A stretch of 64,000 nt of DNA from Rhodopseudomonas sp. (lineage in GTDB: Bacteria; Pseudomonadota; Alphaproteobacteria; Rhizobiales; Xanthobacteraceae), in contig WGNB01000029.1 of the NCBI GenBank assembly GCA_016124795.1, forward strand, positions 1 to 64,000, read 5' to 3'. The position numbers and the translations under genes were made by a program. Position 1 is the stretch's first letter, and each line of letters begins with the position of its first letter. Shown one piece after another: positions 52,650-62,340 of this stretch. Below the pieces are notes generated by a model, which ran no database searches, was not told the DNA's origin, and worked only from the letters and a program-made list of their open reading frames with translations.

Positions 52650-53696
52650 TCACGCGGCAACGCCGGCCGCGCGCGCCAAACGCGGGCCGGTCTTTCGCCG
52701 CCGCAACGAGAAATCGGCGATCGCACCGAGAACGACCGCGGCGCCGGCCATGTCGCCGCGCGCCGCCATCTTCAGCGATTTCAGCCCGGTATAGATCCAG
52801 GCGAAGGGCAACAAGGCGTTATGATATCGCCGCGTGAAGCGCAGAAAATTGACATTGTAATAATACAGCGCCGTGTCGCTCATCCGCCCCCGCGAGTTCG
52901 TGCCGATCGAGCCGCCCTCCTTGTGATAGACAAGCGAGTCCCGGGCCCAGACCTGCCGATAGCGGCCGGCGTTGCGGCGGCTCCAATCGAGCTCCTCGAA
53001 ATACAGGAAATAGTCTTCGTTCATCAGGCCGACGGTCTGCAGGAAGCCGCGCGACACCAGCATCGAGGCGCCGACGATATAATCCAGCGCACCCTCGATC
53101 TCCGATGACGCGGGCAGTTCCGACGCCGGCCGGCCCATCGCCAGATTGCGCCCCCGGCCGATGAAACGGTTATAGGTGCCGCCAAGGCTCTGGATACGCG
53201 ACGGCGTATCGTAATAGAGCAAGGTCGAGCCGCAGATGCCGATGCGCGGGTCGGCTTGCGCCCGCTCGCACAGCCGCGCCAGCGCCTGCGGGTCGACCAC
53301 CGTGTCGTTGTTCAGGAGCCAGCACCAGCCGCAATCCGGATCGCCCAGCGCCGCCCGGATGCCGACATTGTTGCCGGCGGCAAAGCCGAGATTGTCGGCG
53401 CAGCGGATGACCGTCACCAGCGGCGCCGTCGCCGGATCGAAGCGGGCGGCGGACGAGAGCACCTGAAAGGTTGGCGACCTGACGCGCCCGGCCGGCAGCG
53501 CCGCCCAGGGCGCACCGCGCCGGTCGGCTTCGCTCCGGCCGCCGGCCCAATCGGCCAGCTTCGCCACGCCCTCGTCCCGGCTTTCGTTGTCGACGACGAT
53601 GACACGGAATTCCGGCGCCGCGATCCGCAACAGCGATTCAAGACACTCGATGGTGTCGGCGTAACCGCGCCAGTTGACGAGAATGATGTAGACCAT
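52650..53696 (-). CDS. Glycosyltransferase family 2 (rhamnosyltransferase-like)
   Basis: A 348-residue GT-A enzyme. 'VYIILVNWRGYADTIECLESLL' start, 'VIVVDNESRD', 'NLGFAAGNNVGIRAAL', 'LLNNDTVVDP' and 'NEDYFLYFEELDWSRR' are the marks of the RfbF/WbbL-like rhamnosyltransferases. With a dTDP-rhamnose pathway encoded nearby, rhamnose is the likely donor. ATG 53696 preferred over the GTG at 53723. An extra insertion around residues 58-95 (Arg/Ala/Pro-rich) is unusual. Confidence 0.86.
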   Translation of the reverse strand: MVYIILVNWRGYADTIECLESLLRIAAPEFRVIVVDNESRDEGVAKLADWAGGRSEADRRGAPWAALPAGRVRSPTFQVLSSAARFDPATAPLVTVIRCADNLGFAAGNNVGIRAALGDPDCGWCWLLNNDTVVDPQALARLCERAQADPRIGICGSTLLYYDTPSRIQSLGGTYNRFIGRGRNLAMGRPASELPASSEIEGALDYIVGASMLVSRGFLQTVGLMNEDYFLYFEELDWSRRNAGRYRQVWARDSLVYHKEGGSIGTNSRGRMSDTALYYYNVNFLRFTRRYHNALLPFAWIYTGLKSLKMAARGDMAGAAVVLGAIADFSLRRRKTGPRLARAAGVAA

Positions 53697-53786
53697 GGCG
53701 CGCCCGTCAGTCCCGTCTTGCACGGCAAGGCCGGCGCGATCCGCACGCCCGCCGGCGATATTGATGACGGGATCGGCCCGGTGTCG

Positions 53787-54569
53787 TCATCGGTGCCTGA
53801 GGTACTTCGCTTTCAGGAAAGCCCCGAGCAGCGCCGCCGACCAGGCACCGATATGGCCGTCGGCCCTGAAACGCCGCACCGTCGCGAGATGCGCGTCGAG
53901 GAGCGCCTGGACATTGCCGGAAAGCCCCCGGCCCTTGATATGGCCCTCGTCGCGGACCGACAGGAACGCCGTCGACTTCCAGAGCGGATAGCCGCGAAAC
54001 ACCAGTTCGCCCCACAGCCGGTAATCCTCGGACCGGCGAATGGTCTCGTCGAAACGGACCGGGATGCGCCCCTTGCGGAACACCACGGTTGTCGGCGCGA
54101 ACTGGCTGGTGGCGATGTAGACGTCAAGCCGGTTCATGCGATACAGCGGCGCGCCGCGATGCAGACGGTCATTGATCGTCGGCGCCCGGCTCCCGGCGAC
54201 AATATTGTTGTGACCCAGAAAGTCGATCGCCTTGTCGCGCATGAGCGTGACGGCGTGTTCGAGCTTTTCCGGCAGCCAGTAATCGTCGGAATCGAGAAAC
54301 GCCACGAATTCGCCGCCGGCCGCGTCGATGCCACGGTTGCGCGCCACCGCCGGCCCGCCATTCGACGGCAGATCGAGGACGCGGACATTGGCAAAGCCTC
54401 CGGCGATCCGCTGCGCTTCGGCCCGTTGCGCCGCCGCCGAGGCATCGTTGACGACGATGACCTCGAAGGCCGGCAGCGTCTGCTGCGCGACCGACCGCAG
54501 GGCCCGCGCCAGCGTATCGGCGGCGTTGAAGAACGGTATGACGACCGAAACCGTTCCGTCACCCGCCAC
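53787..54569 (-). CDS. Glycosyltransferase family 2
   Basis: A 260-residue GT-A enzyme: 'VSVVIPFFNAADTLARALRSVAQQTLP', 'VIVVNDASA', and 'FVAFLDSDDYWLPEKLEHA' with the metal-binding aspartates at about 92-94. GTG start at 54569, since no ATG lies at the domain start. High GC, like genes to its right. Donor sugar unknown. Confidence 0.87.
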   Translation of the reverse strand: MAGDGTVSVVIPFFNAADTLARALRSVAQQTLPAFEVIVVNDASAAAQRAEAQRIAGGFANVRVLDLPSNGGPAVARNRGIDAAGGEFVAFLDSDDYWLPEKLEHAVTLMRDKAIDFLGHNNIVAGSRAPTINDRLHRGAPLYRMNRLDVYIATSQFAPTTVVFRKGRIPVRFDETIRRSEDYRLWGELVFRGYPLWKSTAFLSVRDEGHIKGRGLSGNVQALLDAHLATVRRFRADGHIGAWSAALLGAFLKAKYLRHR

Positions 54570-54652
54570 GGGACCCGCCGCGATAAGGTTGGGGCATGAT
54601 CGCGAAATCCGCCTTGCCGTCTCGCGGCCGGCGGGCGCATGCGGCGACGATG

Positions 54653-55948
54653 TCAGGGTACGGCATGCGCCGGTCCGCCCTTCGCCAGCGTCGTCAGGAT
54701 CTCCTCGAACCGCGCCATGGCCGCGTCGCGGGACAGCTCGTTCGCCAGCGCCAGCCGCCGTTCGCTGCCGCCATCCGGGTCATCCACCAGATGGGCGCGA
54801 ATGGACGCGACAAGGGCATCCGGGTCCTCAGGCGTGATGACCGCCGCGGCGCCGTCGAGAAAACGCCCCAGTTCGGTGTCCTTTTCGGCCATCACGATGA
54901 TCGGCCGTCCGCTGGCCAGCATGCCGCCGAGCTTCGAGGGAAGTACAAGATCGCCAGCCGCGGCAAGTTGCGGCAAAACATGCAGGTCGCATAACCCGAG
55001 AAAATCGCCGAGCCGCTCATAAGGCTGCAGCGGCAAGAACCGGACATTGCCGAGCCCCGCCGCCGCCGCGACAAGCGACATCCTGGATGGCCCCTCACCG
55101 GCAATGACGAAGGTCACGTTCGACAGATCCTTAAGCCGGCGGGCCGCCTCGATCACAACGTCGAGCCCCTGCTTGGGCCCGAGATTGCCGGAATACAAAA
55201 CGACGAAGGCGTCATCGGCGAGGCCGAGTTCCGCGCGATAGCTCCGCGACCGAGCCGCGGGCTTGATATGCGCGAGGTCGACCCAGTTCCGCACGATCGA
55301 CACCCGCCCGCCCGCGATACCCTTGCATTCGATCTGTTCCGCCATCCGGCCCGAAATCGTGACAAAATGATCAACGCCGCGCCAACATAGCCGCTCGAAC
55401 AGACTCGCCAGCGACATCAGCCAGCGCTTCGGCGATACGTGGCCGACAGCAAAAGCCGCGTCAATCTCGAAGTCCTGAACATGCAGCAGCGTGCGGGCGC
55501 CCACCAGTTTCGCCGCCAGCAGGGCGACAGGCGCGACGAACAAGGTCGGCTCGACGCAGAAGACGACCGCAGGCCGCATCCGCAGGATGCGCCAGAACGC
55601 CACTGGCGCCGACGTGATGGCGAAGGTCAAGGGCGCCAGCAGCCGCCAGATTCCGCCCATGCCGGATTTCAGCAATAGCGGACAACGACTCAACGTCACG
55701 CCGCCGATCGACCCGGTGCTGTAACGATTGCGGAAACTATCGAAGACTTTCCAGCCGGGATAATGCGGCGCCGCCGTCACCACCTCGACGGCCACGCCGC
55801 GCCCGGCCAGATAGCTGCCGATATCCCCGGTATAACGGCCGACGCCGGTCGGCTCCGGGCTGTAATTCATGCAATAGAAAAACACCCGCAGCGAAAGCCC
55901 GTCGCCCTTCAACACCGACGTCAGCGGATAAGACCCGCTCAACGCCAT
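54653..55948 (-). CDS. Glycosyltransferase family 4, WcaI-like
   Basis: A 431-residue GT-B enzyme. The N-terminal 'YCMNYSPEPTGVGRYTGDIGSYLAGRGVAVEVVTAAPHYPGW' resembles WcaI of the colanic acid locus, and the C-terminal half has 'LYSGNLGPKQGLDVVIEAARRL' and a 'LPSKLGGMLASGRPII' nucleotide-binding segment. In Enterobacteria wcaI also lies close after fcl. Here it starts at the last base of the fcl stop codon. It probably transfers fucose or another sugar. Confidence 0.87.
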   Translation of the reverse strand: MALSGSYPLTSVLKGDGLSLRVFFYCMNYSPEPTGVGRYTGDIGSYLAGRGVAVEVVTAAPHYPGWKVFDSFRNRYSTGSIGGVTLSRCPLLLKSGMGGIWRLLAPLTFAITSAPVAFWRILRMRPAVVFCVEPTLFVAPVALLAAKLVGARTLLHVQDFEIDAAFAVGHVSPKRWLMSLASLFERLCWRGVDHFVTISGRMAEQIECKGIAGGRVSIVRNWVDLAHIKPAARSRSYRAELGLADDAFVVLYSGNLGPKQGLDVVIEAARRLKDLSNVTFVIAGEGPSRMSLVAAAAGLGNVRFLPLQPYERLGDFLGLCDLHVLPQLAAAGDLVLPSKLGGMLASGRPIIVMAEKDTELGRFLDGAAAVITPEDPDALVASIRAHLVDDPDGGSERRLALANELSRDAAMARFEEILTTLAKGGPAHAVP

Positions 55949-56955
55949 CAGATCGCCGTCGGCGCGAATGATCGAGCTCCGAATTTCAGCGCGACGTCCC
56001 CCGCCCTAGCCTGCCAATGGGACAGATACCAGCGATACGTGCTGGCCAAACCGTCTTTCAACGAGATCGACGGCGTCCAGCCCAAGGCCCTGATGCGGTC
56101 AGCGCTCATCAGCTTGCGTGGCGTACCGTCATGCTTCGATAGGTCGTGGACAATCCGGCCGGACAAACCAACCGTCTCGCAGATCAACTTGGTCAGGTCC
56201 AGAATGGTCAGATCGCTACCGCTGCCGACATTGACATGCCCATCCCCGGAATAGACTTGCATCAGAAAGACGCAGGCATCAGCGCAATCGTCGACATGCA
56301 GAAATTCCCGCCGCGGCGCGCCAGTGCCCCAAACGATAATTTCGTCGTCGCCGCGCGACTTTGCTTCATGAGCCTTGCGCAACAAAGCCGGAATGACGTG
56401 GCTGGTATCGAGATCGAAATTGTCGCCGGGGCCATATAGATTGGTCGGCATCGCCGAGATGAAATCGCTGCCATATTGCTTGCGATACGCCTGACAAAGC
56501 TTAATGCCTGCAATCTTGGCAACGGCGTACCATTCATTGGTCGGTTCGAGCGGCCCCGTCAACAAAGCGTCTTCCGGAATCGGCTGCGGCGCGAATTTCG
56601 GATAGATGCAGCTCGAGCCCAAAAACAACAGCTTCGACACCTCCGCGCGGTGAGCGGCCTCAATGACATTGGTCTCGATCACGAGGTTGTCGTAGAGGAA
56701 GTCGACTGGATAGGTTTCGTTGGCCAAGATGCCGCCAGCCCGCGCCGCGGCCAGAAAGATCGCGTCAGGCCTCGCGTCGCGGATCCACGCACGCGTTGCC
56801 GCCTGATCCTTCAGATCGACGTCCCTCCGGTCAACCGTCAGGATTTCACAGTTCTCAAGGCCAAGCCGACGTACCAGCGCGGAGCCGACCATACCCTTAT
56901 GCCCGGCGACCCAGACTCGCTTGCCCGCGAGCGGGAAGATCACGTCATTCGGCAT
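55948..56955 (-). CDS. fcl: GDP-L-fucose synthase
   Basis: A 335-residue extended SDR catalysing epimerisation and reduction of GDP-4-keto-6-deoxymannose to GDP-L-fucose. '[18 protein letters not shown]' binds NADP; '[18 protein letters not shown]' and '[20 protein letters not shown]' carry the catalytic Ser, Tyr, Lys. It overlaps gmd by 11 bases. Confidence 0.95.
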   Translation of the reverse strand: MPNDVIFPLAGKRVWVAGHKGMVGSALVRRLGLENCEILTVDRRDVDLKDQAATRAWIRDARPDAIFLAAARAGGILANETYPVDFLYDNLVIETNVIEAAHRAEVSKLLFLGSSCIYPKFAPQPIPEDALLTGPLEPTNEWYAVAKIAGIKLCQAYRKQYGSDFISAMPTNLYGPGDNFDLDTSHVIPALLRKAHEAKSRGDDEIIVWGTGAPRREFLHVDDCADACVFLMQVYSGDGHVNVGSGSDLTILDLTKLICETVGLSGRIVHDLSKHDGTPRKLMSADRIRALGWTPSISLKDGLASTYRWYLSHWQARAGDVALKFGARSFAPTAI

Positions 56956-58021
56956 TATGCCGCTTTTCGCTGGCGACGGTTTTCAGGTCGGCGCGGACCA
57001 TCTCCGCACAGAGAGCCCGGGCCGACGTTTCATGCTTCCAGCCAAGACGGGTCTGGGCTTTTGTCGGATCGCCCAGCAGCAATTCAACTTCCGTCGGACG
57101 AAAATACCGCTTATCGACTTCGACCAGGCAGCGCCGGGTGCCAACCTGATAACCCTTCTCATCGGCGCCAACGCCTTCCCACACCAGCTTGATACCGACT
57201 TCCTCAAAGGCCCAGTCGACAAATTCGCGAACCGTGGTGGTCTTGCCTGTCGCCAGAACAAAATCGTCCGGCTCGTCCTGCTGCAACATCATCCACATGC
57301 CGCGCACATATTCGCGCGCATGTCCCCAATCACGCTTGGCGTCGAGGTTGCCAAGAAAAAGCTTATCCTGAAATCCGAGATGGATGGCCGCGGCCGCCCG
57401 CGTGATCTTGCGGGTAACGAAGGTCTCACCGCGCAACGGGCTTTCGTGATTGAACAGAATGCCGTTCGAGGCATGAATGCCGTAGGCTTCGCGATAGTTG
57501 ACGACGATCCAGTAGGCATAGATCTTGGCTGCGGCATAAGGACTGCGCGGATAAAACGGCGTCGTCTCGCTCTGCGGGGTCTCCTGCACTTTGCCGTAAA
57601 GTTCGGATGTCGAGGCCTGATAGAAGCGGGTCTTTTTTTCGAGTCCGAGAATCCGAATGGCTTCGAGCAGCCGCAGCGTGCCGATAGCGTCGGCGTTGGC
57701 GGTGTATTCGGCGGTTTCGAAAGAGACCTGCACATGGCTCTGGGCGGCAAGATTGTAGATCTCGTCCGGCTGCGTCTGCTGAATAATGCGGATCAGGTTG
57801 GTCGAATCCGTCATATCACCATAATGCAAGACAAAACGCAGATTTTCTTCGTGCGGGTCCTGATAAAGGTGCTCGACCCGACCGGTATTGAACGACGACG
57901 AACGCCGTTTGATACCATGAACGGTGTAACCCTTCTCCAGCAGGAACTCGGCGAGGTAAGCGCCATCCTGACCCGTCGCGCCGGTGATCAACGCGACTTT
58001 CCCGTTACTCTTGATCGTCAT
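56945..58021 (-). CDS. gmd: GDP-mannose 4,6-dehydratase
   Basis: A 358-residue extended SDR. '[24 protein letters not shown]', '[15 protein letters not shown]', and '[20 protein letters not shown]' with catalytic Tyr and Lys are Gmd hallmarks. First step of GDP-fucose synthesis. The ATG at 58021 follows GGGATGGA. It is the first gene after the ops-type leader at 58068-58152, in front of a minus-strand gene series running to rfbA. Confidence 0.96.
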   Translation of the reverse strand: MTIKSNGKVALITGATGQDGAYLAEFLLEKGYTVHGIKRRSSSFNTGRVEHLYQDPHEENLRFVLHYGDMTDSTNLIRIIQQTQPDEIYNLAAQSHVQVSFETAEYTANADAIGTLRLLEAIRILGLEKKTRFYQASTSELYGKVQETPQSETTPFYPRSPYAAAKIYAYWIVVNYREAYGIHASNGILFNHESPLRGETFVTRKITRAAAAIHLGFQDKLFLGNLDAKRDWGHAREYVRGMWMMLQQDEPDDFVLATGKTTTVREFVDWAFEEVGIKLVWEGVGADEKGYQVGTRRCLVEVDKRYFRPTEVELLLGDPTKAQTRLGWKHETSARALCAEMVRADLKTVASEKRHNAE

Positions 58022-58067
58022 TCCATCCCAGCCTTGGACACCACATATGATTCGAGATCGATTTCAA

Positions 58068-58079
58068 CACGCTACCGCC
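58068..58079 (-). promoter_or_regulatory. ops element (JUMPstart core) in gmd leader
   Basis: On the minus strand this reads GGCGGTAGCGTG, identical to the 12-base ops core of enterobacterial JUMPstart leaders that recruits the NusG paralogue RfaH to pausing RNA polymerase and lets it transcribe long polysaccharide operons. It lies 46 bases upstream of the gmd ATG, in leader position, directly after a hairpin. No RfaH gene is in the window. Identity of the 12-mer is seen directly; function is inferred. Confidence 0.7.
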
Positions 58080-58083
58080 ATCA

Positions 58084-58152
58084 GGGTGAAACGATGTTTC
58101 GCCCGGCCACCAGCTTTGCTTTGCGGCGTGAATTTATAGCCTCTCACGCCGC
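58084..58152 (-). promoter_or_regulatory. Two leader hairpins ahead of ops
   Basis: Hairpin one: GCGGCGTGA (58123-58131) with TCACGCCGC (58144-58152), perfect 9 bp. Hairpin two: GGGTGAAAC (58084-58092) with GTTTCGCCC (58096-58104), nine pairs with one wobble and a 3-base loop. In the gmd transcript they come in the order one, two, then four bases later the ops core. They could favour pausing, or end transcription read through from the wzc side. Confidence 0.5.
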
Positions 58153-58707
58153 CCTTGATCGCACCCCGCACGGCGAAGCGACAGCGAACCAGTCCCCAGC
58201 GCGCACCGGGTCCAGCGAAGAACCTTGCCTTACATTTTTAGTGGGTACGGAGAACCGAGGCTCGCTTTGGCCAAATCGGATAATATCCGCCGCGTCATTT
58301 ATGTCGCGGCCTTGGCCACCGTCGATGCCTTGCGATGTTAATACACCAAGATCAGCGAGCATGGGGGCGCCCCTGAAGGTCAGCGATCCGATGACTTTGC
58401 ATGGCAGCAAACCCAACCCCGCCTTCACTGTCTCCCCGGCCTTTGGTCCGACCCGAAACACCAACGGTCGCACCTGTCTGCACGTCACCGGCGCATGTCA
58501 GGCCGCCGCGTCCTAACGCGCCGACCGATACCCTGCTGTTATCGCAGCCGGCAAACCCATGCTTTTAACTCACGGATATACAATCATGCTGCGCCGCAAC
58601 ATTCAAGCCTTATCAAACAATCAGGCTTAACGGCCCCAGACAAAACGGCCAGGTACGGCATAACAAACAAGTGACGGAACCCGACCAGAGTCCGGCTCGC
58701 AGGCTTG
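58153..58707. other. Long intergenic region upstream of gmd
   Basis: The remainder of a 686-base gap between gmd and the 168-residue protein gene. It holds adjacent palindromes TTTGGCCAAA (58266-58275) and CGGATA-A-TATCCG (58277-58289), candidates for a regulator site in the promoter of the polysaccharide operon. A 114-codon minus-strand frame (58144-58488) covers them, but I do not recognise it and do not call it. AT-rich patches at 58560-58630 are promoter-like. Confidence 0.4.
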
Positions 58708-59205
58708 CTAGAATTTTTCCTGAAACGAATACTTGAAATATTGCATGTGCGGCCGGACGCCCAGGATAGCGTCCTTACGCTGCCCCCCCATCACTTCCAC
58801 ATTGATGCAGCTATCCGTGTTGAAATAACAGATTTTCACCCGGATGGTCAGGCTGCACCTATTTTCGATGCTGACAACATTGTCATAGACATCGGGATTG
58901 ATGACATGCGCGCGCGAGGCCGCCTCGATATCCAGACAAGGCTTGCCGAACGGGTTGCGGTGGACGGTCAAGGCCGCGTTGACGCCACCGTTTTGAATCG
59001 TCAGGCGCGACTGATACGGCGTAACGGGATTCACGAGCTGCGCCCGCACGGGCTCCGGCGCGAAGGCGGCGACAATGACGCCGAGTAGCGCCATGGGCCA
59101 GGCTGCCCGGATCAGGTGTGAAGACCGGCTGCCACCCAGCACCGACCGCCGGTTCGGACCCGTTTCCAATAACAACCGGCGCGCCCCTGTCCTGTTCAAT
59201 GCCAT
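58708..59205 (-). CDS. Exported protein of unknown function
   Basis: A 165-residue protein (from ATG 59205). A hydrophobic segment 'AAWPMALLGVIVAAFAPEPVRAQ' is a signal peptide preceded by a long basic arm; an ATG at 59094 would give a conventional short signal. The mature part has conserved-looking cysteines in 'NRCSLTIRVKICYFNTDSCINVEV' that could form disulphides. I do not recognise the family. It overlaps the upstream unknown gene by about ten bases and belongs to the wzc-side operon, so it may serve polysaccharide export. Confidence 0.65.
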   Translation of the reverse strand: MALNRTGARRLLLETGPNRRSVLGGSRSSHLIRAAWPMALLGVIVAAFAPEPVRAQLVNPVTPYQSRLTIQNGGVNAALTVHRNPFGKPCLDIEAASRAHVINPDVYDNVVSIENRCSLTIRVKICYFNTDSCINVEVMGGQRKDAILGVRPHMQYFKYSFQEKF

Positions 59206-59978
59206 GGCCGCCACTCCGGACGGACGACGCCGGGAACCTCAACGTCGAGCCCCCGGCGATAGACGTAACGCGCAAAGGTTTCACGGCGGTCCTGATCGAC
59301 ACCGGCAAGTCCCGCCATCAGTTCCTTGCGTACCGGCCAGCCGGGTCCGCTCAGGATCTCGTAGGCCTCGTTCATGTAATTCGAGTCGACCAGCCGGGCG
59401 AACTCGCCGACCACGTCACTGGCGAGCACAGCTGGCAGCGTCGGATACAACGCCATCGCGAAACGGTTGCGCTTGATCGCGATCCAGCCCTCGTTCGGGC
59501 CGAGCCGATAGGACATGTCAAGAAAGGCCAGACGCGACCGCTTGAATCCGTCCTTGGTATTCTCGAGCCAAAACAGGACGGTCCAAAGAAACGGATCGGC
59601 CGGCGCATTGGCGAGCGACGCGCGGACCAAGGCGTCAGTCTCGCCCATCAGCCGATCCAGCCCCGCGGTTTCACCACGCGCTATTGCCGCCTCGAGCAGC
59701 CGCAGATCGACCACCGCGGCGGCGGCGAGCACCGACGGCCGCGTCCACTTGCCCTCACCCAGATCGCCAATCGCATCCTTGAACGGCGTCAGGACATCCG
59801 GCCGGTAAGGGTCGCCAGCGATGATGTGCCGCTTGATCTCGGAAAACGGCGCCTGCCGCCAGAAAATCGGAAACGTATAAAACCCCCAGGCCATCGCCGC
59901 AACGGCTAAGCCAAACACCGCAAAACGCAGCGCCACCGGCGCCTCGCTCGACGACCGATACGCCGCTACGGCCGTCAT
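59196..59978 (-). CDS. Membrane-anchored protein of unknown function
   Basis: A 260-residue protein with one N-terminal membrane helix (about residues 18-38) and a helical remainder rich in Ala, Leu and Arg ('LLEAAIARGETAGLDRLMGETDALVRASLANAPADPFLW'), like tetratricopeptide-type or similar all-alpha domains. Its ATG overlaps the stop of the tyrosine kinase gene by four bases, which suggests that the two proteins work together. Not recognised otherwise. Confidence 0.7.
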   Translation of the reverse strand: MTAVAAYRSSSEAPVALRFAVFGLAVAAMAWGFYTFPIFWRQAPFSEIKRHIIAGDPYRPDVLTPFKDAIGDLGEGKWTRPSVLAAAAVVDLRLLEAAIARGETAGLDRLMGETDALVRASLANAPADPFLWTVLFWLENTKDGFKRSRLAFLDMSYRLGPNEGWIAIKRNRFAMALYPTLPAVLASDVVGEFARLVDSNYMNEAYEILSGPGWPVRKELMAGLAGVDQDRRETFARYVYRRGLDVEVPGVVRPEWRPWH

Positions 59979-62248
59979 TCCGTATATCCGTAACGGGCGT
60001 AATATTTATTGTGATAGTAATTGCTGTGATAGCCCTCGTAACGACCGAGGACTTCCGTATCGGCCTTGTTCAGGACCACGCCGATCATATGGTCATAAAC
60101 GCCGGACGCCACCGACAGATTGTGCTCGACCACGTCGATCTTGGTGCGGCCCCACTCGATCACATAAACATAGGAATCGATAATGTTGGTGGTCGAGCGC
60201 ACATCGACGACGGGCGCCAATGGCGGCAGATCGACGATCACGTAGTCATAGACCGTCCGCAGGTGATCGAACAAGCTCTTCATCGCCGCCGACGCGATCA
60301 CCTCGTTGGTATGCATCATCTTCGGCGTGGCGCCACTCGGCAGGAATGACAGGTTGGTCGCCCGGTCCGCCCAGACCGCATCCGTCAGCGTGACCTTGCC
60401 GGCGATGACGTCGATCAGCCCGCGCGCCTCCGGCGCAAGCGATCGCGACAGCGACGGGTTCCGCAGATCGAGGTCCATCAGCAAAACCCGGCCGCCGGCG
60501 TGAGCGATCAACTCGGCCAGATTGGCCGACACCGTCGACTTGCCCTCATTCGGCAGCGACGACGTGATACCGATGATCCGGCTCTCCTTGACCACGCCGT
60601 TCAGATCGATCGCCACCTTCAACGAACGCACGGCCTCGGTAAAACGCGAAAACGGCGCATCCACCACATGCCAGAACAGCTTCTCCGCACGCCTTATATT
60701 GCGCGAATTGGGCGGCTCGACACGCTTGCGCTCCTCTTCGCCCGGCGGCTTGACGGATGACACCTTGACCACCGGCAGAATTGCCAGGCAATGCGTGCGC
60801 AACTGTGTCTCGATCTGGCGGCTGGTTCGGAACACATTGTCGGACAATTCGCGGAACAGCGCGATGCCGAGACTTAGCATCAGACCACCGGCAATGGTCA
60901 GGGCGAGCACGACGATCGTCTTGGGCTTGCTCTTGCTCAAAGGCCGAGACGCAGGACTGATCAGGCGCGCCTCGGTAATTGGAAAGGATTGCTGCTGGGT
61001 GGCCTGCATATAAGCTTGCAGGAAGTTATCGTACATCGCCTGGTACGTCTGCGCACTACTGTCGAGCTCACGCAATTGCACCTGCGCCTGATTGGTCAAC
61101 TGGTTTTCCGAGACCACGTTCGCGAGGCTGTTCTTGATGCTGTGTTCGCGCGTCAGGGCGATATCGTAATCGCTCTTGTAAGCCTGCTGAATACGCTCAA
61201 GTTCGCCGGCGATATTCCGGCGAATTTCTTCCATCTGGCTGCGCAGGCGAATGACGGCAAGATGGTTCGGACCGTAACGGCTCGCGAACTCCGCCGCCTT
61301 GGCGGCGATATCGACATATTGGCCACGCAGCTTGATGATGGTGTCATTTTTCAACGCATCCGTGACCGAAGCATCGGGAATGTCCTGCTTCATGATCTCG
61401 TTGATGCGATCGAGCCGCGCCTTGGCCTCGGCGGTCGCGGCGCGCTGCATGATGAGCTGGCTGTTGACTTCCGCCAGCTGCTGCTCGGTCATCAGACGAC
61501 CGCCGGTATCGACAATATTGTTCTTCTGCTTGAAGGCCACGACCGCACGCTGGGCCGCCGTTGCCTGAGTGCGCAGCTCCTTGATGCGATCCTGCAACCA
61601 GATTGAGGCGCGCTTGGTCGACTGATACTTTGCTTCAAGCTGATCGACGATATAGGCGTCGGCGATCGCGTTCGCGATACGCGCGGCCTTTTCGGCGTTG
61701 ACCGATGTGAACTCAATATCCATCACATAGGTCAGGCCAACGCGCTTGATGTCGCGTTGCTTCTCGAAGCGGGCCAGCGCACGCCGCGTCAGTTCGAATT
61801 CGGAGGCCGAATGCTCGGGCCCCGAAAACAGACTTGTTACCGCGCCGAAGACGGCGCCGATCAGACCGCCGCCGGAGCCGACGAATTCCGGATCGTCGGT
61901 CAGGTGCAGGTCCTTGATCACCGACAGACTGATGTTTTCGGATTTCAGGATTTCGACCTGGGTTTCGGTCATCGCCGGGTCGGCCGCCAGATCGCCGAGC
62001 GACGACTGCTGCTGGAACAGCTGGACCTTATGGGTGTCGATCACCATCCGCGCGGTAGCCGAGAACTTTGGCGTCGCGGTAAAAAGGTAGATCATCCCCA
62101 AAGCCGTCGTGCAGGCAATAACAAGGAGAATGATCGGAAACTGCCGGCGAATGATATTGATATAGACTGAGAGATCCTGCGGTGGCGGCGTATCGTCGAA
62201 CTCCGACTCCCTGCCGGGCGCGATCGATTGTTTGTTGATCTCCAGCAT
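59975..62248 (-). CDS. Polysaccharide co-polymerase/tyrosine autokinase (Wzc/ExoP-like)
   Basis: A 757-residue inner-membrane protein controlling chain length and export. N-terminal Wzz domain with helix about 34-56 ('FPIILLVIACTTALGMIYLF'), a long periplasmic coiled-coil (about 190-420), a second helix near 445-470, then a BY-kinase domain: Walker A around Asn567 (PNEGKST), Walker A' 'VLLMDLDLRNP' (about 587-597), Walker B 'YVIVDLPP'. The C-terminus has an eight-tyrosine cluster (737-755), the autophosphorylation tail. All parts of a fused Wzc are present. Confidence 0.93.
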   Translation of the reverse strand: MLEINKQSIAPGRESEFDDTPPPQDLSVYINIIRRQFPIILLVIACTTALGMIYLFTATPKFSATARMVIDTHKVQLFQQQSSLGDLAADPAMTETQVEILKSENISLSVIKDLHLTDDPEFVGSGGGLIGAVFGAVTSLFSGPEHSASEFELTRRALARFEKQRDIKRVGLTYVMDIEFTSVNAEKAARIANAIADAYIVDQLEAKYQSTKRASIWLQDRIKELRTQATAAQRAVVAFKQKNNIVDTGGRLMTEQQLAEVNSQLIMQRAATAEAKARLDRINEIMKQDIPDASVTDALKNDTIIKLRGQYVDIAAKAAEFASRYGPNHLAVIRLRSQMEEIRRNIAGELERIQQAYKSDYDIALTREHSIKNSLANVVSENQLTNQAQVQLRELDSSAQTYQAMYDNFLQAYMQATQQQSFPITEARLISPASRPLSKSKPKTIVVLALTIAGGLMLSLGIALFRELSDNVFRTSRQIETQLRTHCLAILPVVKVSSVKPPGEEERKRVEPPNSRNIRRAEKLFWHVVDAPFSRFTEAVRSLKVAIDLNGVVKESRIIGITSSLPNEGKSTVSANLAELIAHAGGRVLLMDLDLRNPSLSRSLAPEARGLIDVIAGKVTLTDAVWADRATNLSFLPSGATPKMMHTNEVIASAAMKSLFDHLRTVYDYVIVDLPPLAPVVDVRSTTNIIDSYVYVIEWGRTKIDVVEHNLSVASGVYDHMIGVVLNKADTEVLGRYEGYHSNYYHNKYYARYGYTE

Positions 62249-62340
62249 CTCGAATGCGTTTTCTCTAAACCTCGGACCCGAGGCGATATTTCACCGGCAA
62301 ATTCCGGAGATCTGAAACGACGACCGAATCGTCACCACGG

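Noticed and set aside
58144-58488. 114-codon minus-strand frame upstream of gmd
   Set aside because: Has a somewhat protein-like composition, but no recognised motif, no good ribosome site, and it covers palindromes and a leader hairpin; could be a gene remnant.
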